DNA of 64,000 nt, taken from NCBI RefSeq assembly GCF_026283945.1, contig NZ_JAPDPC010000001.1, forward strand, positions 2,232,001 through 2,296,000, given 5' to 3'. The number at the start of each line of letters is the position of its first letter. Within the stretch, counting starts at the first letter, position 1. Positions 9,556 to 17,734 of this stretch are shown in pieces. The notes under the pieces are model-generated. The model saw only the letters and a program-made list of their open reading frames with translations. It ran no database searches and was not told the origin of the DNA. Both the position numbers and the translations under genes were made by a program. This stretch comes from Dyella humicola. GTDB lineage: Bacteria; Pseudomonadota; Gammaproteobacteria; Xanthomonadales; Rhodanobacteraceae.

Positions 9556-9574
9556 GGAGCGTTATCGAGGGTAG
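9545..9574 (+). repeat. Dispersed 30-bp repeat, copy C
   Basis: GTGATTAGGGAGCGTTATCG followed by AGGGTAG. It truncates the decayed SARP gene: the stop codon TAG of the fragment lies inside the repeat's GATTAG. Confidence 0.7.
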
Positions 9575-10073
9575 GGCGGCTCTTGCTATTCAGGCAAAGG
9601 CAGGCGGTGCCGCTCCACTGAAGGAGACGAACTGCAAACGGACCTCCTCTTACAACCCAGACCCGACACCGCCAACAAGCAAGCATAAGAAGTTCCACGC
9701 CGCAGACTCACTATTTGAGCGTCAAATCCGCCGCAGTGAGTGATCTACCGTCTCGCGATCGGACCTCCATGCGCGCCAATGGCTTTCCGGTCTTGGCCTC
9801 AACAAGTCGTCCGTACGTATCGCCAGGCGAAAAGCATGTCTCGGATCCCCATTGGCGCAGGGCGACGATGACCGTGAGCAGGCCTTCGCCTTTGGTGCGC
9901 ATCAGGCACCAGAGTGATCTCGGTTGCAGGCCTACTGCATCGCGCCTTTGCTATCTACGCTGAGCCGTCGCCGTGACCCGTGCCCGAAAGACCTGGGCGC
10001 TGCACGGAGACTTGCCGCTGGTCGATCGACTGGTTTGGCCCGGCACTCGGGCAGTCCTCCTGGAGATTTCATA
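9575..10073. other. Gene-free stretch upstream of MBL hydrolase 1
   Basis: About 500 bases. A 63-codon frame on the minus strand (9711-9902) has no recognisable product and no good ribosome site. Nothing else stands out. Confidence 0.35.
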
Positions 10074-10988
10074 ATGTTTTCCGTAGATAACACTTCGCGC
10101 CCCGGTAACCAGGGCCTCGACGAGCTGGTTCCGTCCCGTTACGCGCTGCGGATCGGCGAGATTGACGTGCTGGTGATCAGCGATGGGGTGCTTTCACTGC
10201 CAGCCGCGACATTGGCCACCAATGTCGATTCGGCAGACCTGGCGGCCTGGCTGAACGATGGGCACCAGCCGACGGACGTGTACAAGTGGCCGCTGAACGT
10301 GGTCGTGGTGCGTAGCGGCAATCGGACCGTCCTCGTCGACTCTGGGGCAGGGGCGGAATTTCCGGACATCCCGGGAATCGGGCGGTTGGCTTCTCGATTG
10401 GACGCCGCAGGCATCGATCCTGCATCTGTGACCGATGTGGTCCTTACTCACCTGCACGTGGACCATGTGGGTGGGTTGCTCGCCGACAGTCTCAGGAATC
10501 GGCTGCGTCCGGACGTACCGATCCACCTGGCGGCCGCCGAGGCCGAGTTCTGGGCATCGCCAGATTTCTCGCACAATACGTTTGGCGGGTTTCCGGACGC
10601 CCTCCGGTCAGCCGAAGAGCGGTTTGTCGATATGTACCGCAGCCAGCTACGCCCATTCGAAACGGAGTACGAGGTAGCCCCGGGGGTGCTGGTCTGTTGC
10701 ACCGGCGGCCACACCGCCGGGCATAGTGTGGTCCGCCTGGCATCGGGCGGCGACCGGCTGACCTTCCTCGGCGACGCCGTATTTCCGAACCATTTCGATC
10801 ACCCTGACTGGCACAACGCTTTCGACCACGACCCTGATGAGGCGGTCCGCGTTCGGAACCACCTTTTGCGAGAGTTGGCAGCGACCGGTGAGCCGGTGGT
10901 AGCTGCCCACTTACCGTTTCCGTCCGTCGGCCGGGTGGCGATCGCTGGCGACGCGTTTCGCTTTATACCGGCCGGCTGGGATTACTGA
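10074..10988 (+). CDS. Metallo-beta-lactamase-fold hydrolase, paralogue 1
   Basis: 304 residues. The ATG at 10074 follows a GGAG site; the open frame extends upstream but lacks family similarity there. The dinuclear zinc motif THLHVDHVGG gives His126, His128, Asp130 and His131. Further expected ligands are His213 (GGHTAGH), Asp234 (FLGDAVF) and His279 (AAHLPFP). This matches the AHL-lactonase/glyoxalase II-like branch of the superfamily, which hydrolyses lactones, thioesters or esters. There is no signal peptide, so it is probably cytoplasmic. Closely related paralogues lie at 33950-34861 (very similar) and 47008-47907 (more distant). Lactone hydrolysis such as quorum quenching is possible but unproven. 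Confidence 0.85.
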   Translation: MFSVDNTSRPGNQGLDELVPSRYALRIGEIDVLVISDGVLSLPAATLATNVDSADLAAWLNDGHQPTDVYKWPLNVVVVRSGNRTVLVDSGAGAEFPDIPGIGRLASRLDAAGIDPASVTDVVLTHLHVDHVGGLLADSLRNRLRPDVPIHLAAAEAEFWASPDFSHNTFGGFPDALRSAEERFVDMYRSQLRPFETEYEVAPGVLVCCTGGHTAGHSVVRLASGGDRLTFLGDAVFPNHFDHPDWHNAFDHDPDEAVRVRNHLLRELAATGEPVVAAHLPFPSVGRVAIAGDAFRFIPAGWDY

Positions 10989-11133
10989 GCGGGTGTCGGC
11001 GTGATGGACCCGAAGGGTCCTGCGTTAAGTAGGTGCTGATCCAATCATCGGGCGTTGTCGCAACGGGCTTGTGCCGCGGTGATGGCCAAGCCCCCCGACG
11101 AGAGGCGCGCGACGCTGGGCCAGCGCATCTCTG

Positions 11134-11215
11134 CTGGTGCCGAGTACACGATGAAGAGGATGCTCCCGCGGCGCGAGAAGTTCCTCTCCGCGATGGAAGG
11201 CATCGCGCCGCAAGC
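11134..11215 (+). pseudogene. Possible IS5-family transposase N-terminal remnant
   Basis: The frame gives EYTMKRMLPRREKFLSAMEG followed by IAP. This resembles the N-terminus of IS5-family transposases (pattern RREKFLxxMExxxPW). The similarity breaks off after about 30 residues, so it is only a short stub. No terminal repeats were found. Confidence 0.4.
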
Positions 11216-11590
11216 TAGTGCTTCGGTAACTCAAGGTGGAGGTGGATAGAACCCATCTCCACCAATTCGACGTCAAAGGAAATCCGATCAGTGCCGGACG
11301 CCCGGAGACAATCTAGGTATCCGGCAACTTTCGCCAAATGGGTGCCTAACGGGGCGGCCTTCCGTAATGCGTCTGAAGCGGTCAACGATCCGTCAATGCA
11401 TGGCGAAGCCATGTGAAGCGAGGAGAAGTTACGGTCGCGTGGAAGAAGCGCAGTGTGATTTCACGATATCGCCGTGCCCTGGGTGCCTCCCGCGAATCTC
11501 CTTCGAACTAAAAGACGCCTTAGGCAACTCCTAGCCACCTAAGAAGAAGGTGGGCGGCAAGCGACAGCGGTCGGCATACGCGTCATCGAC

Positions 11591-11838
11591 GCCGACACGT
11601 TGATCCTGAATGAACTGGCTTACGTGCAGCGCTTGCAAGCCGCCAATGCCTTGCCGTTTCATCTCATCGGCAAGCTCAAACAAGCACACAAGTCTGACCA
11701 TCACCACCAGTCTCAGCTTTGCCGGGCGGGCCAGCGCGTATGGCGATGCCAAGATAACCACGGCGCTCCTCGACCGGGGTTGCGCGACGCTGCTAAATCC
11801 TGGAAACCGGTGACAGCAACTAGCGCTTCAGGAGCCAT
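11591..11838 (+). pseudogene. istB: IS21-family IstB ATP-binding protein remnant (frameshifted)
   Basis: The first frame reads LILNELAYVQRLQAANALPF and HLIGKLKQ, matching the Walker B region of IstB (LILDELGY...ALLFHLISKLY). After a frame change near 11690 a second frame reads HTSLTITTSLSF, then YGDAKITTALLDR (IstB: FGDAKMTTALLDRLTHHC). A third frame shows ETGDSN at the end (IstB: ETGNDSYRF). IstB is the helper ATPase of IS21 transposition. No istA and no terminal repeats are visible, so only the C-terminal third survives. Confidence 0.75.
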
Positions 11839-12129
11839 GTAACCGCTACCGCAAGAGGGGTGCTATACCTCACCTTCACCAAGCATTCGAGCTAACCGCA
11901 ATCACGTGCCAGTAGTTGACCTTTCGCTGAAGAGTGGGGAACAGTTTTTGCCGGAATGCACGAGCTAGGGTAGGAGTCCGATGTGCGGGGCGTGCTCAAT
12001 GATGGATAATTCGCTCCATCTTGTGAGCTATCGGAATCGCGGCCTCGTGATTTTTCGGTCATCTTCACGGCGCCGTGACAAATAGGTCCATCACTTCAAT
12101 GGGGCTGGGTTAGCCAGCGGCTGATTGCT

Positions 12130-13032
12130 GTGAACGATGCCAATGCCACCTTCCATCGAATTCGGGCCCGCCTGCAGGCCATTGCCTATAGCATCCTGGG
12201 CTCGATGGCGGACGCCGAAGACGTCGTACAGGATGTCTGGCTTCGGTGGCATGACACCGAGCAGTCCACCGTCAAGAACGCTGAAGCGTGGCTAGTGACA
12301 GTGACCACGCGAGTGGCAATCGACCGTCTCCGCGCATTGAAAGCTCGTCGTGAGCACTATGTCGGCCAATGGCTGCCCGAGCCTGTATTGACGGAAGGCC
12401 CTGCAACCCCTGAGCAGATCCAAGAGCGTCACGGCGAAGTCTCGGTGGCACTGCTCTCCATGCTGGAGCGTCTCGCGCCCGAAGCCCGCGCCGCATTTCT
12501 CTTGCGCGAAATCTTTGACGAGAGCTACGCCGACATTGCAAACGGGATCGGCAAGAATGAGGCGAGCGTTCGTCAGATAGTGCATCGGGCAAAGTCACAA
12601 CTGCGAGACGGTCAGCCGCGGTTTACCGTGTCACCGGAGGCGCACGGGCGAATCGTTGAGCGATTCGCACAGGCGCTGTCTCTCGGGCAATTCAAGCTTC
12701 TAGGGTCTATCTTGGCCGAAAACGCCGAAATGATCGGCGACGGCGGCGGTATGAAGCCTAGTTTCCCTGAGCCGATGCTTGGCGGCCAGCGGATAGCACA
12801 GCTCCTGTACGCAGCTACTCTGAGGTACAAAGGTAACGTTCGGGTCCAGCTGGCATCCATCAATGGCGAGACCAGCGTGCTGCGCTATATCCACGATTCG
12901 CTTGAGTCGGTGCAGACGATCGAGACGGACGGCGATCATGTCGTTCGCCTCCTCATTCAGCGCAACCCGGAGAAGCTCGCTCGCGTTGCGTCTAAGCTTG
13001 GCGTCCCGTTATTTGCGACCATTGGAAGATGA
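12130..13032 (+). CDS. ECF41-type sigma factor with fused SnoaL-like regulatory domain (copy 1)
   Basis: 300 residues, from a GTG start with a weak ribosome site; the start aligns with that of the paralogue at 36999. Residues ~5-70 are sigma region 2 and ~105-160 region 4. The ECF41 signature motifs are all present: WLPEP in the linker (81-85), DGGG (204-207) and NPEKL (279-283) in the C-terminal NTF2/SnoaL-like domain, which in this group replaces a separate anti-sigma factor. ECF41 sigmas typically direct transcription of carboxymuconolactone decarboxylases, oxidoreductases or epimerases. Here an AhpD-like CMD and a cupin lie 3 kb downstream. It is likely to sense a small molecule or redox state, which is inference. 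Confidence 0.88.
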   Translation: MNDANATFHRIRARLQAIAYSILGSMADAEDVVQDVWLRWHDTEQSTVKNAEAWLVTVTTRVAIDRLRALKARREHYVGQWLPEPVLTEGPATPEQIQERHGEVSVALLSMLERLAPEARAAFLLREIFDESYADIANGIGKNEASVRQIVHRAKSQLRDGQPRFTVSPEAHGRIVERFAQALSLGQFKLLGSILAENAEMIGDGGGMKPSFPEPMLGGQRIAQLLYAATLRYKGNVRVQLASINGETSVLRYIHDSLESVQTIETDGDHVVRLLIQRNPEKLARVASKLGVPLFATIGR

Positions 13033-13596
13033 TCACCAGCATGGTCGCTCGCGATCGGCCGCTGACCCAACTGCCGCGACCATCCGATTCGAGGGTCGAA
13101 AGACGGACGACGTGGCCCACGCCCTAGCGTGCTGCGGTGACGCTTCCCGCGCAACTCTCGGTCAAGTCCGTTTCAGATAGTGGTCCGATGTGTCGGTGAA
13201 TATTCTGGATCGGTCCGGCAGGCCACCCAACGCAAATTGATCCCTGATCTGGTCGAATAACGATCGTTATGGAGCGTCTGGCACTGTAAATCGCCAGTAT
13301 TCGATCTTTGTGATACGCGACAGTACCAAAGGCAAGGCGACGGCTGCTTTATCACCAATGCTAGATAAGAAGATCGATTGCCAGTAGGTGCGCTTAGGTA
13401 TCTGTCAAATTGCCAGTGGCGCACCAATTTTTCGCTCCATTTTTGTCACAAGTCCCTTATCGTGTGCAGATTGACTCGTCCGTTTCACTGACTTTAACCA
13501 CGTCGCGAAAGCGTGGCGACCATGATCACCTTCCGCCGCATTTTCCGCATGCCTTTGAACCCGTGCATCTAGCGCTTCGCTCGCCGTGGCGAAACG
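13033..13596. other. Gene-free stretch with a 14-bp perfect palindrome
   Basis: About 560 bases between the sigma gene and the TMEM175-like gene. It contains the palindrome ATAACGATCGTTAT at 13257-13270, a possible operator. No gene is recognisable. Confidence 0.4.
13257..13270. promoter_or_regulatory. Perfect 14-bp palindrome, possible operator
   Basis: ATAACGATCGTTAT reads identically on both strands. It lies 327 bases upstream of the TMEM175-like gene. No cognate regulator can be assigned. Confidence 0.3.
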
Positions 13597-14208
13597 GTGC
13601 ATAGTCCTCCGTCAGGTGTCGTCATCGAAAAAGAAAGACTCGAGACTTTTTCCGACGGTGTCTTCGCCGTCGTGATAACGGTCATGGCGCTCGATTTGAA
13701 AGTTCCTTCGGCGCCGACGTGGGGATCGCTCCTGGAAGAAGGAGGCGTATTCCTGAGTTATGGCATCAACTTCCTCTATGTGGGCTTTTACTGGAACAAC
13801 CATCACCACGTTCTCACGTTGATCAGGCGCATCAACGGCACGGTGATGTGGTCCAATCTCCTGTTTCTCTGCTGCTTGTCGCTGTTCCCATTCTCCATTG
13901 CTTGGCTAAACAAGGCCACGCCGAGACCCGCATGCGTCCCAACGGTCTTCTACGGTCTCACCTTGTTGTTAACGATGCTTTCATGGAAGTTCCTCTCTTG
14001 CGCCCTGGTCAACGCCAATGGTGGTACGCAGTCGGACCTTCAGAAGACTCTTGGATTCTGTCGGAAGACGAAGCTTTCTATCTGCGCTCACGTCGTAGCG
14101 ATCGTGCTTGCTTTTCGTTGGCCGGGCATGTCCTGCGGCCTATACGCGGCGGTGGCGGGAATGTGGTTTGTGCCGGAAAGCTCGAGTCGAGCAAAGAGCG
14201 GGGGATAG
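13597..14208 (+). CDS. TMEM175-family (DUF1211) membrane protein, putative K+ channel
   Basis: 203 residues, from a GTG start; no in-frame ATG precedes the first conserved motif. The signature RLETFSDGVFAVVITVMALD at the N-terminus (FSDGVF motif) is diagnostic of the TMEM175 family. Bacterial members are about 200 residues with six membrane segments and form potassium-selective channels. Further hydrophobic segments follow (around residues 45-60, 80-105 and 115-135), and the conserved YWNNHHH stretch after the second segment is present. The last third is less hydrophobic than usual, and the C-terminal end is poor in recognisable family features, so a late frameshift is possible. The protein should sit in the inner membrane. 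Confidence 0.75.
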   Translation: MHSPPSGVVIEKERLETFSDGVFAVVITVMALDLKVPSAPTWGSLLEEGGVFLSYGINFLYVGFYWNNHHHVLTLIRRINGTVMWSNLLFLCCLSLFPFSIAWLNKATPRPACVPTVFYGLTLLLTMLSWKFLSCALVNANGGTQSDLQKTLGFCRKTKLSICAHVVAIVLAFRWPGMSCGLYAAVAGMWFVPESSSRAKSGG

Positions 14209-14374
14209 GAAGGGCCCTGGAGACCATCGCACGGTTTGACCCGATGTGGTTGATCAGGGGTGCCGCGAATCCATGTCACAAATCCATTGGCTGATACGAC
14301 TAGGTCGCACGGGGTAGCCGGTTTTGGCCTTACTGCGCGCCGTCACCCGCATTTCAGGCAGGAAATCAGCAGGT

Positions 14375-15457
14375 ATGTCCCATATGACTCTCGATCTTCA
14401 CGACAGGCCACATAGCGACGCGACGGATTCGTTGGCGTCCAGCTTTACAGCCAGCTACACCGGTGTCGTTGCATTCATCGCCGTGGTCGCAGAAGGCAGC
14501 TTCGCCCGTGCGGCCGACCGCTTGGGAATTTGCCGCTCCGCGGTCAGCCGGAATGTCCAGAAGCTTGAGGACCAACTCAACGCGAGACTCTTTCTCCGAA
14601 CGACACGAAGTACCTCCCTGACAAGGGAGGGTGAGCTCTTTTATGAAAACTGTCACCCCGGCGTCCAGCGCATCGTGCAGGCCCTCGAAGACATGCGAGA
14701 GCTGCGGGCCGGTCCGCCGCGAGGTCATCTGCGGATTAGTGCTTCAATGGGTTTTGGCCGTCAGATCCTGGCACCACTGTTAGCGGACTTCTGCGCCCGC
14801 TATCCGGAGATATCGCTTGATTTGCAGCTGGATGACCGACCCGCAGACTTCATCATGGACCGCGTTGATGTCGCCATTAGAGACGGGTTGCTCGAGGACA
14901 GCCGGATAATCGCCAAGCGCCTGGTTCCCATGCAATTGCTAGTCTGTGCATCCCCAGCATATATCCGCCGATACGGTGCGCCACAAAGCGTTGATGATCT
15001 TGCGAAGCACATCTGCATCAACCTTCGGAACTCGTCAGGGAGAGTTGCCGATTGGGAATTCAAGATCGATGGCCAACGTCGCAAGATCTCGCCGCCGTCG
15101 ATATGCACGTTCAATGATGTGGGCCTTGTGCACCAAAGTGTGCGGGATGGCTTCGGCATCGCGCAGCTCGCTGGTTATCAAGTGGCCAGTGACTTGCGTG
15201 ATGGTCAGCTCGTGCCGTGCCTGGAATCACAGGCGCCCGATGATCGTGGTCATTACTTGTGCTATCAGAGCAGGCGGCATCTGCCTGCCCGAATTCGGGT
15301 GTTCATTGACTATGTCACAGAGGCAGTTCGCGCATTGGACCTAAAATATGTGGTGGGTAATTCAGTGCCTTCACTGGCTGCAAACGAATCGATTCACACC
15401 CTCGAACCGAGCCGCGAACACATCGTTAACTCCCGCATCCTCGATGCGCTCGATTGA
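14375..15457 (+). CDS. LysR-family transcriptional regulator
   Basis: 360 residues; ATGs at 14375 and 14384 are both possible, and AGGAAAT upstream favours the first. The N-terminal ~30 residues precede a normal LysR winged helix (VVAFIAVVAEGSFARAADRL, then SAVSRNVQKLEDQLNARLF). The substrate-binding domain follows from about residue 115 (GHLRISASMGFGRQILAPLL, later VDVAIRDG). It is most like the CrgA-type subgroup. The C-terminus is ~35 residues longer than usual. It stands between the TMEM175-like gene and the CMD-cupin pair; a role in controlling the CMD-cupin genes is plausible but unproven. Confidence 0.85.
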   Translation: MSHMTLDLHDRPHSDATDSLASSFTASYTGVVAFIAVVAEGSFARAADRLGICRSAVSRNVQKLEDQLNARLFLRTTRSTSLTREGELFYENCHPGVQRIVQALEDMRELRAGPPRGHLRISASMGFGRQILAPLLADFCARYPEISLDLQLDDRPADFIMDRVDVAIRDGLLEDSRIIAKRLVPMQLLVCASPAYIRRYGAPQSVDDLAKHICINLRNSSGRVADWEFKIDGQRRKISPPSICTFNDVGLVHQSVRDGFGIAQLAGYQVASDLRDGQLVPCLESQAPDDRGHYLCYQSRRHLPARIRVFIDYVTEAVRALDLKYVVGNSVPSLAANESIHTLEPSREHIVNSRILDALD

Positions 15458-15767
15458 TGTCTTGCCGGCAACGCAGTGAGTCAACGCCGGCACCAACGAG
15501 CGCGGCACATCGACATCGGCAATCGCTAAAGCGGCCGATGGGATCGGGTGTCTGCCCTAAGTCACATCGATGAAGCCACCGGAACGGTGATAAACGCGAT
15601 GACTTCAGTGTAAGTCGCTGAGAAACTTAATGCGATGGGTTCACTACTCGCCGAGTGGACGTGACCAGGGCGAGATGGGGCATTGGTCGTCTATTTATTG
15701 AATATCGGTTTCGTGTCGGCCACCGAGAGTGGATTGGATTCAAACTGCAGGTAGCCCGTTCCAAGTA

Positions 15768-15794
15768 GACGATTCGGTTACTCCGCTTGTGACA
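15768..15794 (-). promoter_or_regulatory. ECF41-type promoter pointing left, no protein gene downstream
   Basis: On the minus strand the sequence is TGTCACA, 16 bases, CGTC, the consensus I recall for ECF41 promoters and identical in both boxes and spacing to the site in front of the second sigma gene. Transcription would run towards and possibly antisense into the 3' end of the LysR gene, away from the CMD gene. It may drive a small RNA or mark a lost or inverted target gene. Confidence 0.5.
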
Positions 15795-15908
15795 CGATCG
15801 GCGAATTGTTGCGCACGCAGCAACACGGTGAAGCCTTCAAGGGAACTACTGGGAGCGAGGGAAGCATTTTATGCTTGCGCAGCTACGCCCTTCAGCGTGT
15901 GGCGGGCA

Positions 15909-15925
15909 CCTCAGCCATCCTGAGG
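15909..15925. promoter_or_regulatory. Short hairpin upstream of the CMD gene
   Basis: CCTCAG-ccatc-CTGAGG, a perfect 6-bp inverted repeat with a 5-base loop, 31 bases before the CMD start. It could be an operator or a leader hairpin. Confidence 0.3.
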
Positions 15926-15956
15926 CATATTCACGCGCCTACCGAGGATTCAAGCC

Positions 15957-16436
15957 ATGTCCCAGCGGATTGACTATTTTAAGAAATCCCCCGAGCTCTT
16001 CAACAAGTTGGTCGCCTTCAGCACTCAGGCGAGCCAGTCCAGCGTCGAAAAGTCCATATGCCATCTCGTCGAAATTCGTGCATCGCAAATCAACGGCTGC
16101 ACTTTCTGTCTTGACATGCATCTCAAGCAAACTGTGATTGATGGCGAACGACCGTTGCGCCTGTTTCACTTGCCGGCTTGGTATGAATCCACACTGTTTA
16201 GCCCCCGTGAACGCGCCGCACTGGCGTGGACCGAGGTGTTGACCCAGCTGCCGTATGATGGCGTTCCCGACGACGTTTACGAGCACGTACGCGAGCAGTT
16301 CTCTGAGCAAGAACTTGTCGATCTCACCTACGCAGTCATGGCGATCAACGCGTGGAACCGCATCAACGTCGCCTTCAGGCCAGTCCCTGGCGGACTCGAT
16401 AAGGCGTATGGACTCGACAAGGCCGGATTGACCTGA
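15957..16436 (+). CDS. Carboxymuconolactone decarboxylase-family protein, AhpD-like
   Basis: 159 residues. The ATG is preceded by a weak GAGG. The AhpD-type redox motif is intact: EIRASQINGCTFCLDMH with Cys48, Cys51 and His55, the CxxC pair used by alkylhydroperoxidase-like members. The downstream GVPDDVYEHVREQFSEQELV and LVDLTYAVMAINAWNRINVA pattern is typical of this family. A peroxidase/peroxiredoxin-reductase role in the cytoplasm is more likely than true lactone decarboxylation. CMDs are the classical targets of ECF41 sigma factors, and one such gene lies 3 kb upstream. The secreted cupin gene follows 83 bases later, and a stub of the same CMD gene precedes the paralogous cupin at 36421. 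Confidence 0.9.
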   Translation: MSQRIDYFKKSPELFNKLVAFSTQASQSSVEKSICHLVEIRASQINGCTFCLDMHLKQTVIDGERPLRLFHLPAWYESTLFSPRERAALAWTEVLTQLPYDGVPDDVYEHVREQFSEQELVDLTYAVMAINAWNRINVAFRPVPGGLDKAYGLDKAGLT

Positions 16437-16519
16437 CTTTGCTCTGACGCGGCTCTGCCGCGTCAGCTGTCTGTGCGACTCTGCGGCTGCCATGTGGCGC
16501 CGCACTAAAGGAAATGCGC

Positions 16520-16945
16520 ATGCGTACATTGAAAGCATTTGTACTGCTCGGCCTGCTGGGCTCCGGAGTTGCTGTTGCCCATGCCACTGCGCCGGCGTCT
16601 ACTGGAGCGGCACCTCCCCAGGCCAAGGTGGCGGAGCTGATGACCAAAGCCCTGAAAGACTATCCCGGCAAGGAAGCCCTGATGCTCACCGTCGTGTATC
16701 CGCCGGGTGCTGTCGATCCGGTGCATCGCCACAACGCCCATGCGTTCGTCTACGTGCTCGAGGGCTCCATCGTGATGAGCCTCAATGGGGGCAAGGAAGT
16801 GACGCTGACGCCGGGGCAAACCTTCTATGAAGGCCCCGATGATGTCCACACGGTCGGTCGCAACGCAAGCCGCTCGAAACCAGCCAAGTTCGTGGTTCTT
16901 CTTCTGAAGAACCAGAATGAACCCGTGTTGCGGGTTGTGCCCTGA
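16520..16945 (+). CDS. Exported cupin-domain protein (copy 1)
   Basis: 141 residues. The ATG at 16520 is preferred over 16514 because AAAGGA sits seven bases before it. An N-terminal signal peptide (MRTLKAFVLLGLLGSGVAVA) predicts export to the periplasm. The rest is a single cupin barrel: metal motif 1 HRHNAHAFVYVLEGSI, motif 2 LTPGQTFYEGPDDVHTVGRN. The family binds a divalent metal and includes dioxygenases and sensors. It is about 70-80% similar by eye to the cupin at 36421-36842, and both follow a CMD gene or its stub, so the CMD-cupin pair was duplicated as a unit. Confidence 0.88.
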   Translation: MRTLKAFVLLGLLGSGVAVAHATAPASTGAAPPQAKVAELMTKALKDYPGKEALMLTVVYPPGAVDPVHRHNAHAFVYVLEGSIVMSLNGGKEVTLTPGQTFYEGPDDVHTVGRNASRSKPAKFVVLLLKNQNEPVLRVVP

Positions 16946-17140
16946 GCTCCAACTTCACTGCCTCTGGTCAGCCGCCGCATCGAGAGCGGCGTGCCAGAGG
17001 AGGGCTCGCGCTGCAAGCGACGTGGCCAGGGTAGTCGGCGGGGCGTTGCATTTGCACCGAGTCTAAGCCGTTCGGACCATGGAAGCCGCAATAGTCGATC
17101 GAACGGCCGGCACATTAGAGAAACGCTAAAGGAGCGTGCC

Positions 17141-17248
17141 ATGAGCGGCTGCTGTGCTCATGCAGCCCCGGTCGAGAGCGGAACGGCATTGGCCGAGCGC
17201 GTTTACAACCATGCCGCCGGCGAAGTCGCGTATTTGCTTCCATCTTGA
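17141..17248 (+). CDS. Short 35-residue ORF, possibly truncated gene
   Basis: A good ribosome site (AAAGGAG) precedes the ATG. The product MSGCCAHAAPVESGTALAER and its tail are Cys/Ala-rich at the start. MSGCC is reminiscent of the N-terminus of cation-transport proteins, but nothing follows that would confirm this. It may be a real small protein or the 5' end of a gene lost by deletion. Confidence 0.35.
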   Translation: MSGCCAHAAPVESGTALAERVYNHAAGEVAYLLPS

Positions 17249-17584
17249 TCCCATGGCTTCCAACTCAGGCCTTTCCACGAAATGGCGCCGGTAGTCGCAT
17301 AGATCGGCGACATGACCTCGCCATGCGAGTCGCCGGATACAAGAGGCGATATTTTCTTCCTTCTACTTCGTGTTGACGCCCGGTTCCCGGGGCATTGAGC
17401 GATGCATCCCACGCCATGGGCATGCTTCGCCCAAGCTCGGTTTTGGAGGAGGCCGGGTCGTTCGAATCGGTCACGGAGATACTGGGCGGGCTTATCCGTC
17501 GCGGCAAGCCTTATTCACGAGGGGCATACCTGGCAGGCTCGGTCAGATTGCCAGTACTTCACAAGCCCTGGCGGCTACCGAATG

Positions 17585-17734
17585 TCATGCAGCCATTCCG
17601 GCGAGCTTCATCAGCATGCGCATCGCGAGCGCCACAGTGCCCAGCGCCAATACGCTGCATAACCAGATGAGAATGAGCCAGCCGACACGATGAGGGAGGG
17701 TCTGGTTTTTGCCTGCGTGGGACGCGCGCTCCAT
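17585..17734 (-). CDS. DUF2474 small membrane subunit of cytochrome bd oxidase
   Basis: 49 residues; one hydrophobic helix (RVGWLILIWLCSVLALGTVA) after a short basic head. The start ATG overlaps the cydB stop by one base (TAATG), so translation is coupled. DUF2474 peptides (CydX/CydS-like accessory subunits) regularly follow cydB in cyanide-insensitive-type oxidase operons and stabilise the complex. The position and topology fit well. Confidence 0.8.
   Translation of the reverse strand: MERASHAGKNQTLPHRVGWLILIWLCSVLALGTVALAMRMLMKLAGMAA

Larger units (their letters stand above)
10989..12129. other. Gene-poor stretch with two insertion-sequence remnants
   Basis: About 1.1 kb. Apart from the IS5-like and IS21-like fragments listed separately I see no intact gene. 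The last 150 bases must carry the promoter of the ECF41 sigma gene, but no perfect ECF41-type site is found there. Confidence 0.5.
15458..15956. other. Intergenic region with an outward-pointing ECF41-type promoter
   Basis: About 500 bases between the LysR gene and the CMD gene. It carries the minus-strand ECF41-type site at 15768-15794 and a 6-bp hairpin at 15909-15925. No convincing protein gene lies downstream of that minus-strand site: the best frame is about 45 codons and has no similarity. Confidence 0.5.

Noticed and set aside
14274-14300. TGTCACA-N16-CGAC upstream of the LysR gene as an ECF41 promoter
   Set aside because: The -10 box is CGAC instead of CGTC; one mismatch in the most conserved part makes it only a weak candidate.
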